Shown piece by piece: positions 51,237 through 64,000 of a stretch of 64,000 nt of DNA. Location of the stretch: NCBI RefSeq assembly GCF_020080835.1, contig NC_058161.1, positions 1-64,000 on the forward strand, in the 5' to 3' direction. The notes beneath the pieces were generated by a model. It worked only from the letters and a program-made list of their open reading frames with translations. It did no database searches and was not told the DNA's origin. The translations under genes were made by a program, and so were the position numbers. Position 1 is the stretch's first letter. Each line of letters starts with the position of its first letter. The stretch comes from Cotesia glomerata (taxonomy: Eukaryota > Arthropoda > Insecta > Hymenoptera > Braconidae).

Positions 51237-52589
51237 GTATGTGTAAGGATGCTTTGTGGGAACTGTTTGACTGGTGAGATAGATCACAGTTGTTAATATA
51301 TCTATATATACGAATAGACATATCCAGAGTATGGTTTTGTCAACATGCACTCACTGTACTGATAGACACCGAATTCTCGGTAATTCTCTATCCATCTCAC
51401 TATAAATATATTCGAAGATATTTTTAATTGGAGCAACTCTATCAACTTTATTATATGTCGTTAATGATTTTAAATGATTTAAATAGTTTTTTATTTACAA
51501 TTAAAATTATAATCAAATGGGAATTTATTGAAGAGAAAAATCCACTTGAGCTTATTGTGTTTATCGGTCAGCAAATTTCCGATACATCAGTTAATTCACC
51601 GTGAATTATAGCAATAGGATAAACTTTAAATTCTTTAGTAAATTAAATTGAGCATTCCTTTGCTGTTGAAAATCATTTTCAACAAACACATTTTTTTTTT
51701 TTTTTTTTTTTTTTTCTTCAAGTTTAAGAAAAGTTTTAGTTTTGTCTGATGAGCACAAGAACGGAAAACTAGAAAGTACATAAGTGGATTTTCAGTGTAT
51801 ATATATGAGGAAACTGCCTTGATAATAACCAGCACGTTAAATTGGCTTATTCGAGTAACAAGTCCAAGACAAGAAGAGTTTTCAAGTATTTCGTAAACTT
51901 TATCATTTTCTTGTATCTTGCTAATCATACAATTTTTATTTTCTTGTTAATACATACTACTTATTATTTATAATACTATAAAACATATCTATTTAATTGA
52001 TTTAATTGTTATAAATAAAATAAGATTTTATTTTTTAATAAGAAAATAGTTGACAAAATAAAGTCGTGGTGTTGAAAACGAGATTCGTTAGTTTAAAAGT
52101 TTTTGACTTATTATAATATGAATAATTTATATTACTGCAAGTATAATAATTATTTATTCTTTTTTATTATCTTAAAACTTTTGCAAACTTTATTGGCAAC
52201 AGTAATTGTTATTACCATAAAATTTGTATAAAAAGTTTTTATAAAAGAATTAAACAAGCCATTAGTTTATTAAATTTAAAATTATTAATTGTATACTTAA
52301 GATATGCTTAAACATAGCTATTGGGTAACTTTTATTAAAAAACTTTTCTAAAATAAACTAAATTTTTTATTTATTTATTTTGATTGAGTTAGTTAAATTG
52401 CTACCTTATAAAGTTTTTATAAATAATATCCAGAAATAAAAAAACAAGTTTTATTTTATAGTGATTAGACTAAACTAACTCGTAACATTTAATTCAATTT
52501 ATTCTTATTCACAGTGGTTTTTGTTTAGATCTTTTTTCCTCTTTTTCTTCCTTATTTTCTAACTCGGATTATTTTTATTTTCTTACAGG

Positions 52590-52798
52590 AATGGTATTTG
52601 TCTGGCAGTACTTTTCGTTTGTTCGATGGTGGCTGTGTAGAAAATGTTGGTGTTCCGAGAACAATGAGAAACACGAGTGCATCGTATTATTTTCCTGTCG
52701 TAGAAAGCACTTTTGTCGTACAACTCTACCGAGCATTGTCTTCAACTGCATGTACGATTATCAGTCGGTTTAATATCCATCCAGTCAACTAGTTAAAG
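52590..52798 (+). other. Exon-like GC-richer block with strong acceptor
   Basis: A long pyrimidine tract ends TTCTTACAG at 52589 and a donor-like GTCAGT begins at 52799. The frame starting at the first base runs 67 codons to TAG (STFRLFDGGCVENVGVP near its start). A second frame is open for 60 codons and is Cys-rich (CRKCWCSENNEKHEC). Composition is near 45% GC, against a much more AT-rich flank. I do not recognise the product. It could be a terminal coding exon, a non-coding RNA exon or a regulatory element. Confidence 0.25.
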
Positions 52799-54597
52799 GT
52801 CAGTGCCAGCTATATAGTAAAATAATAAAAAAAAAGACATTGTGGTGGTATCTAATTCTCAAACATTATTTCGTATATATTATTATCATAATCAAGATCT
52901 AAATCTGCCCAACTATAAAATTAAAAGAATTATACTTATTAAACAGTCAGGGTTAATCGATAAATATATACAATTAATGAGACTTTTAAAATACAGTAGT
53001 TGAAGTAATTTTTTAGTCAGACTTAATTATATAAATTTAATGATTATTTTTATATAGTATATAAAAATATAAAATTAATATTAATATATTTAAGTCTAAA
53101 AGCTTTTAGGTTTTAGCATCAATAAATTCTAATGTCAATACCAAAGTGGTATATGTGTAAAGTTAGGTGAAAAGTTAGGTCATCGGAAGCTACCACGGGG
53201 AAAGGAACATCAACTGTGTTGGTTAAACTATTACTATTAGAATAGCTTATATCATGGTGAATGTGAATGTAAATGTAATTGTAAATGTTAATGTGAATGA
53301 GGTCCTGGTTGATCGGAAGGGAGTTGAGAAAGGTTTTAATTGAGAAAGTTGGCTTCCTTGCAATCTCAACTTGCAATATCACGGGCCACAGCCCATCTAC
53401 CCTGTGTCCTTAGTCTCACCTTTTAACTATTACTTTAAACCACTCAAATTGTAACTCATCATTAAATCTAACATAATATACGATAAATTTATAATGTCAA
53501 TGAAAACAAGCGTTGCCCTTTATTGGGATCAACCCGGGCGTATTAAATCTATGTATCTCAGCCCCTTTCTCTCAACAGTTGTTGTAACAATTAGTAGTTT
53601 TTCTCTCTTCTGTCTCACAACTCAAAATTTATCAATTTTAGATCAATATTTTATAATTAATGAATAATAATCGATGATGATGATGATGATGATGATAACA
53701 ATGATGGAAAAGAAATTTAGTAGGTCATGAAAAACAATGTTGGTGAGGATATCGTGTGCTATTAGGGTGCAATATTTAACCTCAAGTTACCGCATATGGA
53801 AGTACGTAGGTACAAAGGTACAGAGGGTTAGTGATTTATGAGCATAACTTTGAATTATTGATCGTCTTGATATTAATGTTAATATACATACCGACGGACG
53901 TATCTTGGGATCTTGGGAGCAAACTTGGGGTCTTCTCGCATACACATGCCATTAACATTCATATTAATTTTGGATCATATATCATATACATATATACATC
54001 TATAGACGTTTAAAGATTGTCATTTTTAAATTTAATTTTATCTATTATATGAATATACATAATAATAATAATAATATGTAAACGGATTGTTGTTTTAGAT
54101 TGTGGTTAGATTTATTGGTGAATATTGATTGAATGCTCTGTTTGAATTAAATCGAAAGGGAGTACACGTCGATTGTTTAATCTAAACGGATTTACTCAAC
54201 ACAGAATACCATCTAACCACTTGGAATTTGACCTCTATTTACCAATAAAGATGTCTTTTACACCTCACTATATTCTAGTTTGTTCATTAAAACGACATTT
54301 CAAGTGTTTCTATACAAACATCATTTATTTATCCTATGTAAATAGTTTTTCAAATCATTTTTTATTTTATGTACACTCATTTGTATTGAAGAAAAAAAAA
54401 ATGAAATTTTAACTACGGAAAGAAATTTTTGATAAAAAATATAAACGGATATTAATAAAATATGAATATTTTTTATTTGTTACATTTAGTTGCTTTGAAT
54501 ATATTTCTTTAAAATCATATTTATAAAACAAATATTATCATTTTTATATTTTTGTCAGTAAAAATACCATTTAATCTCCAATGACACAGTTGTTTTC

Positions 54598-54631
<34 letters not shown>

Positions 54632-55435
54632 GTATAAAGTTAAAAATAAAAAAAATCTGGAAAAGAGACAAAACAATAAGGTAACATTTAGCCGAGTCAT
54701 AAATTTAAAAAATATCTTTTCCGCTAAAAATTTCTAGCTCGACAAACTCATTCTATCCAGCACCGTCTTTTATGATTTCATGATTTGGTAATTTATTATA
54801 TCCTTCTGAGAAGGTATGAGGTTAAACTGATATAAACTATACAGAATGATATTGTGTGGGTCTATCCTAGTTTATATACTGTTAATGGTTTGTGCCAAAT
54901 GACCAAAGAGTTTATTACATTAAGATACTATGTACATATATCTTACTTATTTCGATTGATCCATCTATAACTCTGTATTTTTTATTTATTTTAAGGAAAA
55001 CCGGTATTTAACAAACTCTAATATATATCGAAAATTCGATTTAATTTTAAATTAAATTATTTGACTAACTCAAGTTATTATTTATAATTATTCTCACTGT
55101 CGCCAATCTAAATAATAATAATAATAAGTAAATGTTTATTTAATTTCTCAACATGTTTCATCGTATAAATAAAATATTAAATAGTTTTTAGTTTTCGAGC
55201 TATACTTGTTACGAATGTCGAATAAGAATACAAATGGTTTTCATTTAATTTACATTAAAATATTGTCTCAACGTGCTTCTGAACGACGCTAGCAAAATTC
55301 GATATTTTAATACTGTACCTCGAAAACATATTTTCTTAAATAAAATTAAAATATATAAATGTTATACATTTATTGAGAGTTTAACAGTTTTTAACAAGTG
55401 TTACAAGTATCGGTCTGACAAGTCAATAGGGTTTT

Positions 55436-55471
55436 TAAATTTATTAAATTTATTAAATTTATTAAATTTAT
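55436..55471. repeat. 9-bp minisatellite (TTTATTAAA)n
   Basis: Four tandem copies, inside a chance open frame. Confidence 0.9.
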
Positions 55472-58400
55472 GATTCGTCACGTTACATACGTGCTGAGTT
55501 TGATTTTCGTGTGCAATTCATTTCAGTTTATATTGTATATGTATATACATATACACTTTGCCGGAAGCTATTGGATTTACAAAAATGCCCCAATAATTTC
55601 TATTTCTATATATTTAGAAATCCGCCACTCGTATTGATTTCCCGCGTGGTTCGCGCTACCAAACGAACAAAACCAAATATAAAAAGTTACTATAAAAAAA
55701 AAATATACAACCATTCAATTCTCTCGAGAATAATATATCAAGTAAAATATGTTATTGGTTATTGTACAAGTCCTTTGTGCGGCTTTATTAAAAAACAGTT
55801 GTTGATTTTTTTTTTTTATACTTTACGATATCACAGTATACAAACACACATTTTCCGTCAATAATTTTTTTTTTTTTTTTTTTTTTTCACTTTAATTGTC
55901 CCATTATGTTATTATTTTTATTATATTACTAATATTTTTGGTGGTAGGTTCGTGATATATAGAACGCGCGTATATATGTGGTACATGGTTTTGCGGTATG
56001 AGAGATTACGTGTGAAACTTTAATACTAAAAATCTATCACAGTTGAAATACCTCAAATAGATTCAGCATCATTTAATTGTCAACTGACACTTATTGACAT
56101 ATTATATTTATTTTATAAAATAAAGTAAATAATAATCTATTTAAAAGGTAATAAAAAGTTTATATTATTTCAATATTAATTAATTTTCATAATTGAATGT
56201 GCTACATAATTACGAGTAAAAAAAAAAGGAAAAATTAAAAAATTTTAATTTATATGTCTGTTATTTGTACAGTGAGTCTTTAAATAGGACACTGCAATTG
56301 TAAAATTGAGTTTATATCAACAACAACAGCAGCAATAACACCAACAGTTTTTAAGTTTTCTACTTTATTTTAAAAGTTTTACCGCAAAATTTATCAAGAC
56401 CGCAAGTATACACTTCAAAATATGACTTATACCTACTACTTCAAAATAATAAAACTATTCTTAATTTTTTTAATTTAAGAATCAAATAAAAACAAATAAA
56501 TAAATAAAATATTGTACATTTATAAGCATAAAAAATGATATTAAATCACCGTAAAAGCTTTAAAATACTTTTAGTAATAAAATCATATGATATTTTATCA
56601 GCGCAATTCAGTTGGGTTCACTGAGAAAAAAAAAATACTTTGATTTCCTCTTGATTTCCTTTTGGTTTCCTATTTGAATTATTACGTTTTTTTTTTTTAC
56701 ATTTTCTTTTTCTTTTGAGTCTAATGTACTTTAGTTGATTTACTCGCGAAAGTAAACATTTTCAGATGTACAGTTTTTACTACACTTTTTTGCTTTACGT
56801 AACCACACCAAAAGTAACTCAACAACTGGCTTGGCTTTTGTTAAATTTTTTATCAATGCATTTTATGTCTATTAAATTATTTTATATTTAAAATAACATT
56901 TATAGGTAGCTAATAGACAAATTAAAAATTAAAAATTAAAATGTTGATCAACAGATGCAGTAATTGATTTATTTATCAGTTATGAGTATTATTATGACTA
57001 ATACGTTGATTGGTGATTTTATTAGCAACTGGTTTGTTGTTCAATCGGTTATAATTATTTAGTAGTAATTATTGAGTTTAATAGTGAGTAACTGAAATTG
57101 AACATTTTGGAGAGTGAGAAAGGAGAGATACACCTAGATACTTTTATATCAGTGGCATTTGAAAATTTTATACTGATGGTATATATATATATATATATAT
57201 GTTATAGATAAATTTTATAATTATTGCATTAGAGCTAGTAGAACACATATACAGTTGATTTAGTTTGAAATAAGTTGTATATAGCTATATTGATAATTGT
57301 GATTATACACTTTGTAGGACACTATTATGCTCAACATACCGTATATTTATTTGAAATGAAAGATGAAACATGATGGAAGTCGAGTCAAGTATATAATACA
57401 TTTTCTATATAGTAGAAAATTTATGATTAAAGAAAAGTTAGTTCAGTATGAAAATTCTCGATACTAATTGAGAGAGCGCGCGCGCGTAAAACGCGTACAG
57501 CGTCTAATTAAAATTTATAGTTTTATCAGATTTTCCGTACAAGTACTAATAAAACTTAATAAAAACATTACTTGATATATTAATATAAATTGCGGTGCTA
57601 TAAAAATGAAAATAAACTATAAAAAATAAATAGGTAAATTCATTGATATGGGCATGTCACATTTTTACTAGCGTAAATTTTTTTTTTTTTTCCATGAAAA
57701 CGTTCTACTGCTAAAGTTTTAAAGCGGGTCTCATAAATATCATTAGTTCAAGTCCGAAGGGGAAGAAAAAACAAATTGCATTATCTGTGAAAATCCAATA
57801 TTTCACTTTTTAACAAAAAATTTTATTAATGTATTTAACCTTATTTTTTAAATATTGTTATCATTATTCATTAAATTGTTCTAATAACTCAAAAATTCTA
57901 ATTGTCCTGATTTTAATAATAATCGTGATGATGATGATGATGATGATGATGGTGATGACGATGATTGGATTGGCGGGTGTATGGAGAATAAACGAAAAAG
58001 GAAAAAAATATACGGCAAATTGCCAGAAGGTATAAATTCTATATATATACTGTCATGTTAATATTTCTCAATTCATTCTGTTCTTATCTTTTGATATCTC
58101 TTGTGAATCGCAACTTGCACCATTCACATTATAATACGTTCAGTTATACTTTGCTCAACACTTTTGTCACGACCTCTTGACTTGTAGCTTGAGGCTTCGG
58201 GCTGTACTCTGTTAACTCTGTTAACACGGTATGGCTACATGCTGACGTGTAAGGTACCTGGATAAGTAAATCGAGATATCGAACTTATTATCAGTAGTAT
58301 TCACTACTTAAAAATTGTCCCATTCTCATCACACGAAGCTTTGATTTATATACCTAGATATATTACAATTCATAAATATCTTTTTAATAAAAAATTTTTT

Positions 58401-59986
58401 TTATTTAATTTATTTGGTAAATCGTGAAAGCTCTGTATATATACTTTTAGTTTTTTTATGTAAATAAATTATTTATAACGATGAGACATTAATTATTATG
58501 TCACTTAGTGAGAGTAATAAAATAAATGAGGAAAAATAAAAAAATAAAATTTAGGAAATTATTTGTCGAGAGTTTAGTAAAGAGTCGGTAGAGATAAATT
58601 ATTTTATTTTTAGTCGTATCAATTGGGATGTACATATATTATCAATATAGAGGGTATGAAATTTCCCAAATGACCGGTATTGTTATATTATCTTTTTTTT
58701 TTTCTTTCTATAAACTCTCCTATCCTATTTTACTTAACTTAACTATCCCTGAAATATTTTATTCACTGGATATATGTATACGTTATTTAAATAAACACGA
58801 GTTCAAGTTTTTCAGAGATAAAAATGTTTAAAGGTACACGTATATACAAAAAACTCTAAAAAATTTGACAACAGTAAAGATAAACAAAATCAACGTCTTG
58901 GACAACATTTTATTGCTATCGATACTATGTATGGTATGGTTTTAACCAATAGTTTTATTTTTTTATTGATAAATCATTATTAATTGATATAATAATTTTA
59001 TAAGTAGTCAACAAAATAGTATAAATAAATAAATGAATATTCTATTAGTTGAAATAACAGTTGAGTTTAAATTTAAATTATCATTGATGTATTATGTCCC
59101 GGCGTGTCAAAATTCAAGACAACTACTCATAATTGTTATGTAATAATACGGCGTAAGCGACTATACTGCTAGGTGGTGAATATCCATCGTAAACGTTTCT
59201 AAATTGCCGTTTTAATTGGGGTTAAGGTACATCGGTAGATAATATATTATTTCCGATGATAAAACCGAGTTTATTATGGCCTATTATATTATTTCAATAA
59301 ATCCACCATCAACAGTACCAATTATTTACACATGGATTATACCATATGTATTAGATTACGCGGTTAAAAATAGGCAAGTGTTTTATTTTAAAAAAATTAT
59401 TTAAATTCATTTTTGTTGAGGAAAAATATTTTTTTATTTAAAATATTGTTTTTTTAAGAAATGAAAAAAACGAAAAAGAAAAAAATAACTTTGTTATACT
59501 ACACTGGATGCAACATGACTACACAATCTGTTATTCTATGGGTTATTAAACACACCGGTACAGAAGGAAGCTACTTGCTTTTATATTATCTTGCTAAATT
59601 GCATAAATATATTATACTTATGTACCTAAACCAAAATTAAAATGGTTAATAGTAATAAGATAACTGAAAATAATTCTAGTATTGAACTAAAAGTTAATGT
59701 ATTGTCTAATAAATTTTTTTTTTTTTAATTCAATTGGTGATAGAAGATGCTGAAAGTAGAGTGACAAGGGTAATGAGAATAAAAACTCAAAGTATATGTT
59801 GAACTGATAAGAAATTAAAATCAGTAACACTATCACGTAACAAGTATTTTGGATGCTAGTAGAATGTTGGAAGGGAAGGGTTGGTGGGTGAAACTTTACT
59901 CTCGTCATATCCAGAGAAACGAAAATAGGAAAATGCTCTTCATTGTTGTCAGTGTAATCTTCTCTTGTTCACTTTATAATGGATGA

Positions 59987-60035
59987 GTATAAAAGTGTAA
60001 GAGTGTAAAAGTGTAAAAGTGTAAAAGAGTATAAA
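59987..60035. repeat. GTGTAAAA minisatellite
   Basis: About six imperfect 7-9 bp units (AGTGTAAGA, GTGTAAAA and so on). Confidence 0.85.
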
Positions 60036-60274
60036 GGTTTAGTCTCGTTGTTGTGTATTGGTATAGATGTGTTGATACTTTTATGTACTGGTTCAATGTT
60101 GTTGTACTTTCAATCCCCGATGCATGGAAAGAATTCTCTGTGATCTGGTGGATTTGTGCGGTCACTGCCTTTTTTATTATTATTTTCTATTAATTTTTTA
60201 CCTTTAACTTTATATATATATATATATATACAATAAATGATAAAAAAAAATAAATAAAACTATTAATTATAATT

Positions 60275-60923
60275 GCATGCCTTAAGCGCGAAGCGCGCAG
60301 GTATGCTCTACTCTCCCCTAAAAATCGTGATTTCGATTAAAACGTGATTTTCATAATTTAAACAAAAAAAATTATGGGTAAAAAGCATATTGAAATAAAT
60401 AATAGTAACTACAGAAGACATTAAAAAAATTTTCTTATCGGTTGAATAAGATTTCTCAGAAAAAACTCGTTTTTCTGATGAATTAAATGAATAGGAGCGT
60501 GGTATTCACGGGAGCTATGGGCTTGATAACACCACAACTTTGTCAAAAATCACTTTCACGATTAAATTTTTTTTTTGTTTTACTCCTGAAGAAATTTATT
60601 AAAACCCTTGTGAAAATTGCGTGTCAAAATAATTCCGATTCGATACAGTTAATTTTTTTCTATTGTCAGTTCGGTGACTTTTTCTGCGATTTCGGCAGCC
60701 ATATATATTGTTTTTCATAAACAGAATTGAAATAGCTATAAACAAGCAGAAACTATACATACATGATGGTATAATTACTAACTGTTTTATCATCTGTTAA
60801 AATTTTTCTTTAGCTCGATCTACAGAGGAGATAATACTACTCGCGGGAAAATTCAAATTAAAAACGAATAATTTTTGTTATGATCTAAATAATTTATGTA
60901 TGACATGAGCGCTTAAGGCATGC
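60275..60923. mobile_element. 649-bp element bounded by GCATGCCTTAAGCGC inverted repeats
   Basis: The left end reads GCATGCCTTAAGCGC at 60275-60289 and the right end is its perfect 15-bp reverse complement at 60909-60923. The left end continues into a second small palindrome (GCGCGAAGCGCGC). The interior has open frames of 64 and 77 codons on opposite strands but no recognised transposase. Read as a non-autonomous DNA element; target duplication not identified. Confidence 0.6.
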
Positions 60924-62922
60924 TCATTTGGATTTTCCAAACTTTTTTTTTACAACTTATAACGATTAATTAAAATAATTTTAATATATTGATTAAGTAT
61001 TAAATGAATACTTTAGATCGGTTACAGTTATTCACGTTATATAATATATCACATTTATGTAAATATGCATACCTTTTATAGTTAATACTTATATAGAATG
61101 ACGTAACCTAGTGATATTACCCAATAATAAATCATGAAAATATAAACACAGCATCATAGAAAATATAAATTCCCCTCTTCTCTATGTAAGCCAACAAACT
61201 TTTTCCACATCGTTTTTTTTTTTTTTATCAAATATTCTATTCATCTCTATGTTAACTGTTGTCGCATTTGTTTATAATTTTTTTTTCATTAACTAAATTT
61301 TTATATTTATTTATTCATTGAGTTAAAGCATCCAAGTAAATCGAGTTTTTAAAATGATATTATTGGCAATTTATTTTGATAATGGTTTCCAATAATATGA
61401 TAAACTATTAATATAACAGAGTGTTGTATCGTTTCGCAAATATCGTAAAATCATAATTGAAATAATCTTGTGAATGGGAAAATTATTTCAGTAACTGAAC
61501 ATCTTATAAATTGGATAAATGGAATAAACATCGGTTTAGATGAAAATTATTCTCTCTAAATGTTATTAAATTCCATCAAAGTAACATAAAAAAAGTATTT
61601 ATTAGAATAATTAAACAAAAATTTTTTATTTTTGAATATACACGACGGTAAAATATTTTGAAGTGTATATATGTAGATGTTGAGAAAGCCAGAGAGGTAG
61701 AATATATTAATTGACATTTAATCGATAAGAAGATATTGAAACACCTACCTCTAGTGGCAATAATTTACTGTTCTGTATTGTATTGTATTGCTTTGCTATG
61801 ACAGTTTGATTTTATTGCCCGGAAGGGATAAACACGAGTGTTTGCACAGATGATGTATTTTGAAGTCTGGCTTCGTGAGCATTTTCGTACAAACGTGTAA
61901 GCATATATATTTTATACTGTACATATTTTGCCAGTTTAATTTACTACTGTCTGTAATCATATAATAACTTTTTTAATTATTGTTAACTTGTATCAAAAAT
62001 AAAAGAAAAACAGAAATCAAGTAATCATCATGGTAAAAAGGAAAATGTTTATGATAAAAAAGAAAAGTGGAAAAATAAAAAGTAAGAGAAATTATTTACG
62101 TATAGAGTACCAAGTACCCTGCTTTAAAGTATATAACAAAAAAAAAATAAAAATAAAGTATATACTTGTATTTCTATACAATATATATATTGAAAAAAAA
62201 AAAAAAAAAAAAAAGGAAACAAGAGCATCCTATTCAGTAAAACGGTGAAAAAATCTCTATATGCTCTCAATTCCTTTGACGGGGTATGACCTGAGTAGTA
62301 CGAAATTGCCTTTAAGACAACTACGAAAAAGCATTATTTTGCACTTAACTAGATATCGATGACCAAATAAAAATAAAGTATAAAATAAAGATAAAAACTT
62401 TTAAGAAAAAGTTGATGAGAAAATTTTTATAAAATACGTCAGTTGAATTCATCGATACTCTATATCATTGATCAGACACTGCAATAAATTTTACTTTTAT
62501 TTTTTTTTTAACATCATTTATTTTCTTTTTTATTTTTTCGTTAATCGATGTTTTCCAATACAATACTCAATCACCATTGGAAACTTTATTGAGTCATAAT
62601 CTAGCGTCGAGTAGGTCATTATATACTGATTGAACTAAAATACTCTTGAACATTCAAATTGTAAAAAAAAACAAAAATAACAGTTTAAAATTTTAATCTG
62701 AAATTGTAAATTCACATTTGTTTTTCATTTTTTAATTTAAATATTAATATTAATTGATTCTGTCATAAAATAAAATTTCGATAGATGTTATGTGTATTAT
62801 TAAATTTATTAAACAATTTTTAATTTAAGAATATTTGTTCTATCAAATTTATCGAGATTTTTTAATTAATAAATACACTAAAGAAAAAGAAGACAAATAG
62901 GTTAATTGTATAGTAGGGGAGG
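60924..62922. other. 2-kb AT-rich interval
   Basis: No gene. It contains (TGTAT)n-like sequence near 61770, poly-A at 62193-62213 inside a chance Lys-rich frame (62030-62248), and no clear repeat until 62923. Confidence 0.55.
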
Positions 62923-63675
62923 GGGCAAAATGGGGTACTTAAGGGGGGAAATACGTGTAGAAGGCCGTTTTCATGCTGATTTTCATTAATTTTTTTAAGA
63001 TATAAAAAATTAATATTATTTATTGAAACTATCAGGTTATTTTATACATATATTTATGAGGATTTTTTCGTATTAAACAACAATATAACTTAAAAATTAG
63101 CGGAAATATCAGCTGATACACATCGTAGGTTGTCATCCGACTTGGCAGTTGGTGTGCAGTATGGAAGCCACAATTTTTATCTGAAGTCACTCGGCACAGA
63201 AAAATTACTTTTTTTGTATGTATATATTCTATATGAACCTCAATTCCAAAAAAAAAAAATAAAAATTTGCATTTTTTAGAGGGCTGTGAAATTAAGTCGT
63301 GATTTTTCACCATTTTTCCATACATTGTTTATTAAAAAAAAAATAGTTTAAATAATAATATCGCTTATGATGGAGGTTCATACTCAGCGTAATTGTATAA
63401 AGAAAAGTAATTTTTCTGTGTCATTGATTTCAGATAAAAATTGTGGTTTCCATAGTGCACACCAACTGCTAAGTCGGAAGACAACCTACGATGTGTATCA
63501 GCTGATATATCTGCTATTTTTTGAGTTATATTGTCGTAAAATACGGAAAAATATAAATATATGTATAAAATAACCTGATAGTTTCAATAAATAACATTAA
63601 TTTTCATGCCTTAAAAAAATTAATAAAAAATCAGCATAATAACGTCTTTCTACACGTATTTCCCCCCTTAAGAAA
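62923..63675. repeat. Inverted duplication, arms of ~310 bp, ~125-bp spacer
   Basis: The left arm (about 62936-63245) and right arm (about 63371-63675) are reverse complements at roughly 85% by eye. Shared landmarks include CTACACGTATTTCCCCCCTT, CCTGATAGTTTCAATAAATA, ACCTACGATGTGTATCAGC and AGATAAAAATTGTGG. Each arm yields a similar open frame read outward-in (both include SDKNCGFH and TTYDVYQLI), on - at 63032 and on + at 63367, so both arms derive from one ancestral sequence, but the frames end soon and show no known domain. A direct repeat, GGGCAAAATGGGGTAC, lies just left of the left arm (62923-62938) and again at 63785-63800. Confidence 0.8.
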
Positions 63676-64000
63676 CCGTTATGATTTTAAGGACTTAAAT
63701 ATGCTGATTTTTCTCGTTTTCAGTCGTAATTGAAGGAAAATAATCAAATTTCAAGTTGCCGTAGAAAAAAATTTTTTTTTTTGCGGGCAAAATGGGGTAC
63801 CCCCTGAAAAAGTGAAAAAAAAATTTCATTATCCGAAAATGAAATGTCGTTAAAAAAATAACATTTTCTTATCGATAAGTCTACGAAAGAACCCAGAGAG
63901 ATGAACAAATCATCCAAAAAAGAAACATTGTTATAGTTGACGCAATATACTCCTAACAAAAATTGAGGTAGCAAAAAAAATTTTTTAATTTTGTAGTAAT
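63676..64000. other. Right-edge sequence, probably part of the same repetitive element
   Basis: It contains the second GGGCAAAATGGGGTAC (63785-63800), extended on the right by CCCC so that GGGGTACCCC forms a palindrome. A minus-strand open frame, 63974-63744 (76 codons, FQGVPHFARKKKN near its end), reads through it. No domain was recognised. The element appears to continue beyond the window. Confidence 0.4.

Larger units (their letters stand above)
52799..60274. other. 7.5-kb interval without recognised genes
   Basis: AT-rich sequence with (GAT)n at 53675-53696 and 57928-57960, (TTA)n at 54600-54628, a 9-bp minisatellite at 55436-55471, poly-T at 55867-55887, (TA)n at 57182-57199 and a GTGTAAAA minisatellite at 59987-60035. 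GC-richer blocks at 53150-53420, 53530-53570, 53750-53950 and 58140-58260 have no supportable reading frame. A CACTGAGAAAAAA motif at 56620 resembles the end seen near 48628. Confidence 0.5.

Noticed and set aside
62030..62248. 72-codon Lys-rich ORF
   Set aside because: It consists largely of A-tract lysines with no motif.

Overview
This window is eukaryotic nuclear DNA from an insect. It is very AT-rich, has GT-AG introns (many of 60-250 bp), and carries insect-type gene content (aristaless, integrin beta, mitochondrial MCAT, DDAH, MCMBP). I lean towards a hymenopteran, possibly a parasitoid wasp, because of the strong AT bias, poly-Asn tracts and compact genes, but the sequence does not prove the order. 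All gene models were built by hand from translated segments, splice-site consensus and intron-phase bookkeeping.

Layout. Positions 1 to about 4480 hold a tandem satellite of about 182 bp per unit, open at the left edge and interrupted by a 140-bp hairpin transposon with a TA target duplication. Positions 4963-17343 (+) hold the homeobox gene aristaless in four exons, with introns of 6.5, 2.2 and 2.4 kb that carry transposon remnants and GC-richer islands. Positions 17344-23383 are gene-free apart from more such islands, which are candidate regulatory DNA for aristaless.

Positions 23384-39528 are gene-dense. In order: integrin beta (-, 13 exons, 862 aa) with an 873-bp inverted-repeat element in intron 2; a 50-codon spliced ORF (-) just upstream that could share the integrin transcript; MCAT (+, one exon); DDAH (-, five exons); an SMKR1-like small lysine-rich protein (-); MCMBP (+, three exons) behind a short divergent promoter with an E2F-type site; and a CIMIP2/FAM166 ciliary protein (-, five exons).

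Positions 39529-41321 (+) hold an unrecognised Ser/Arg-rich gene whose 132-codon ORF ends in TGA, followed in frame by 71 more protein-like codons: a stop-codon readthrough candidate. From 41322 to the right end I see no confident gene. This stretch holds microsatellites, exon-like GC-richer islands at 46429, 51135 and 52590, a 242-bp hairpin MITE, a 649-bp inverted-repeat element and, at 62923-63675, a diverged inverted duplication that runs on towards the edge.

Functionally, MCMBP (replication), integrin beta (adhesion), MCAT (mitochondrial fatty-acid synthesis) and DDAH (methylarginine metabolism) are unrelated housekeeping or developmental genes. The SMKR1-like and CIMIP2 genes are both predicted axonemal or sperm proteins and flank MCMBP. 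No CRISPR, rRNA or convincing tRNA was seen. The best leads are the readthrough candidate, the spliced small ORF upstream of integrin beta, the Arg at the presumed catalytic His position of DDAH, and the satellite with its higher-order structure.
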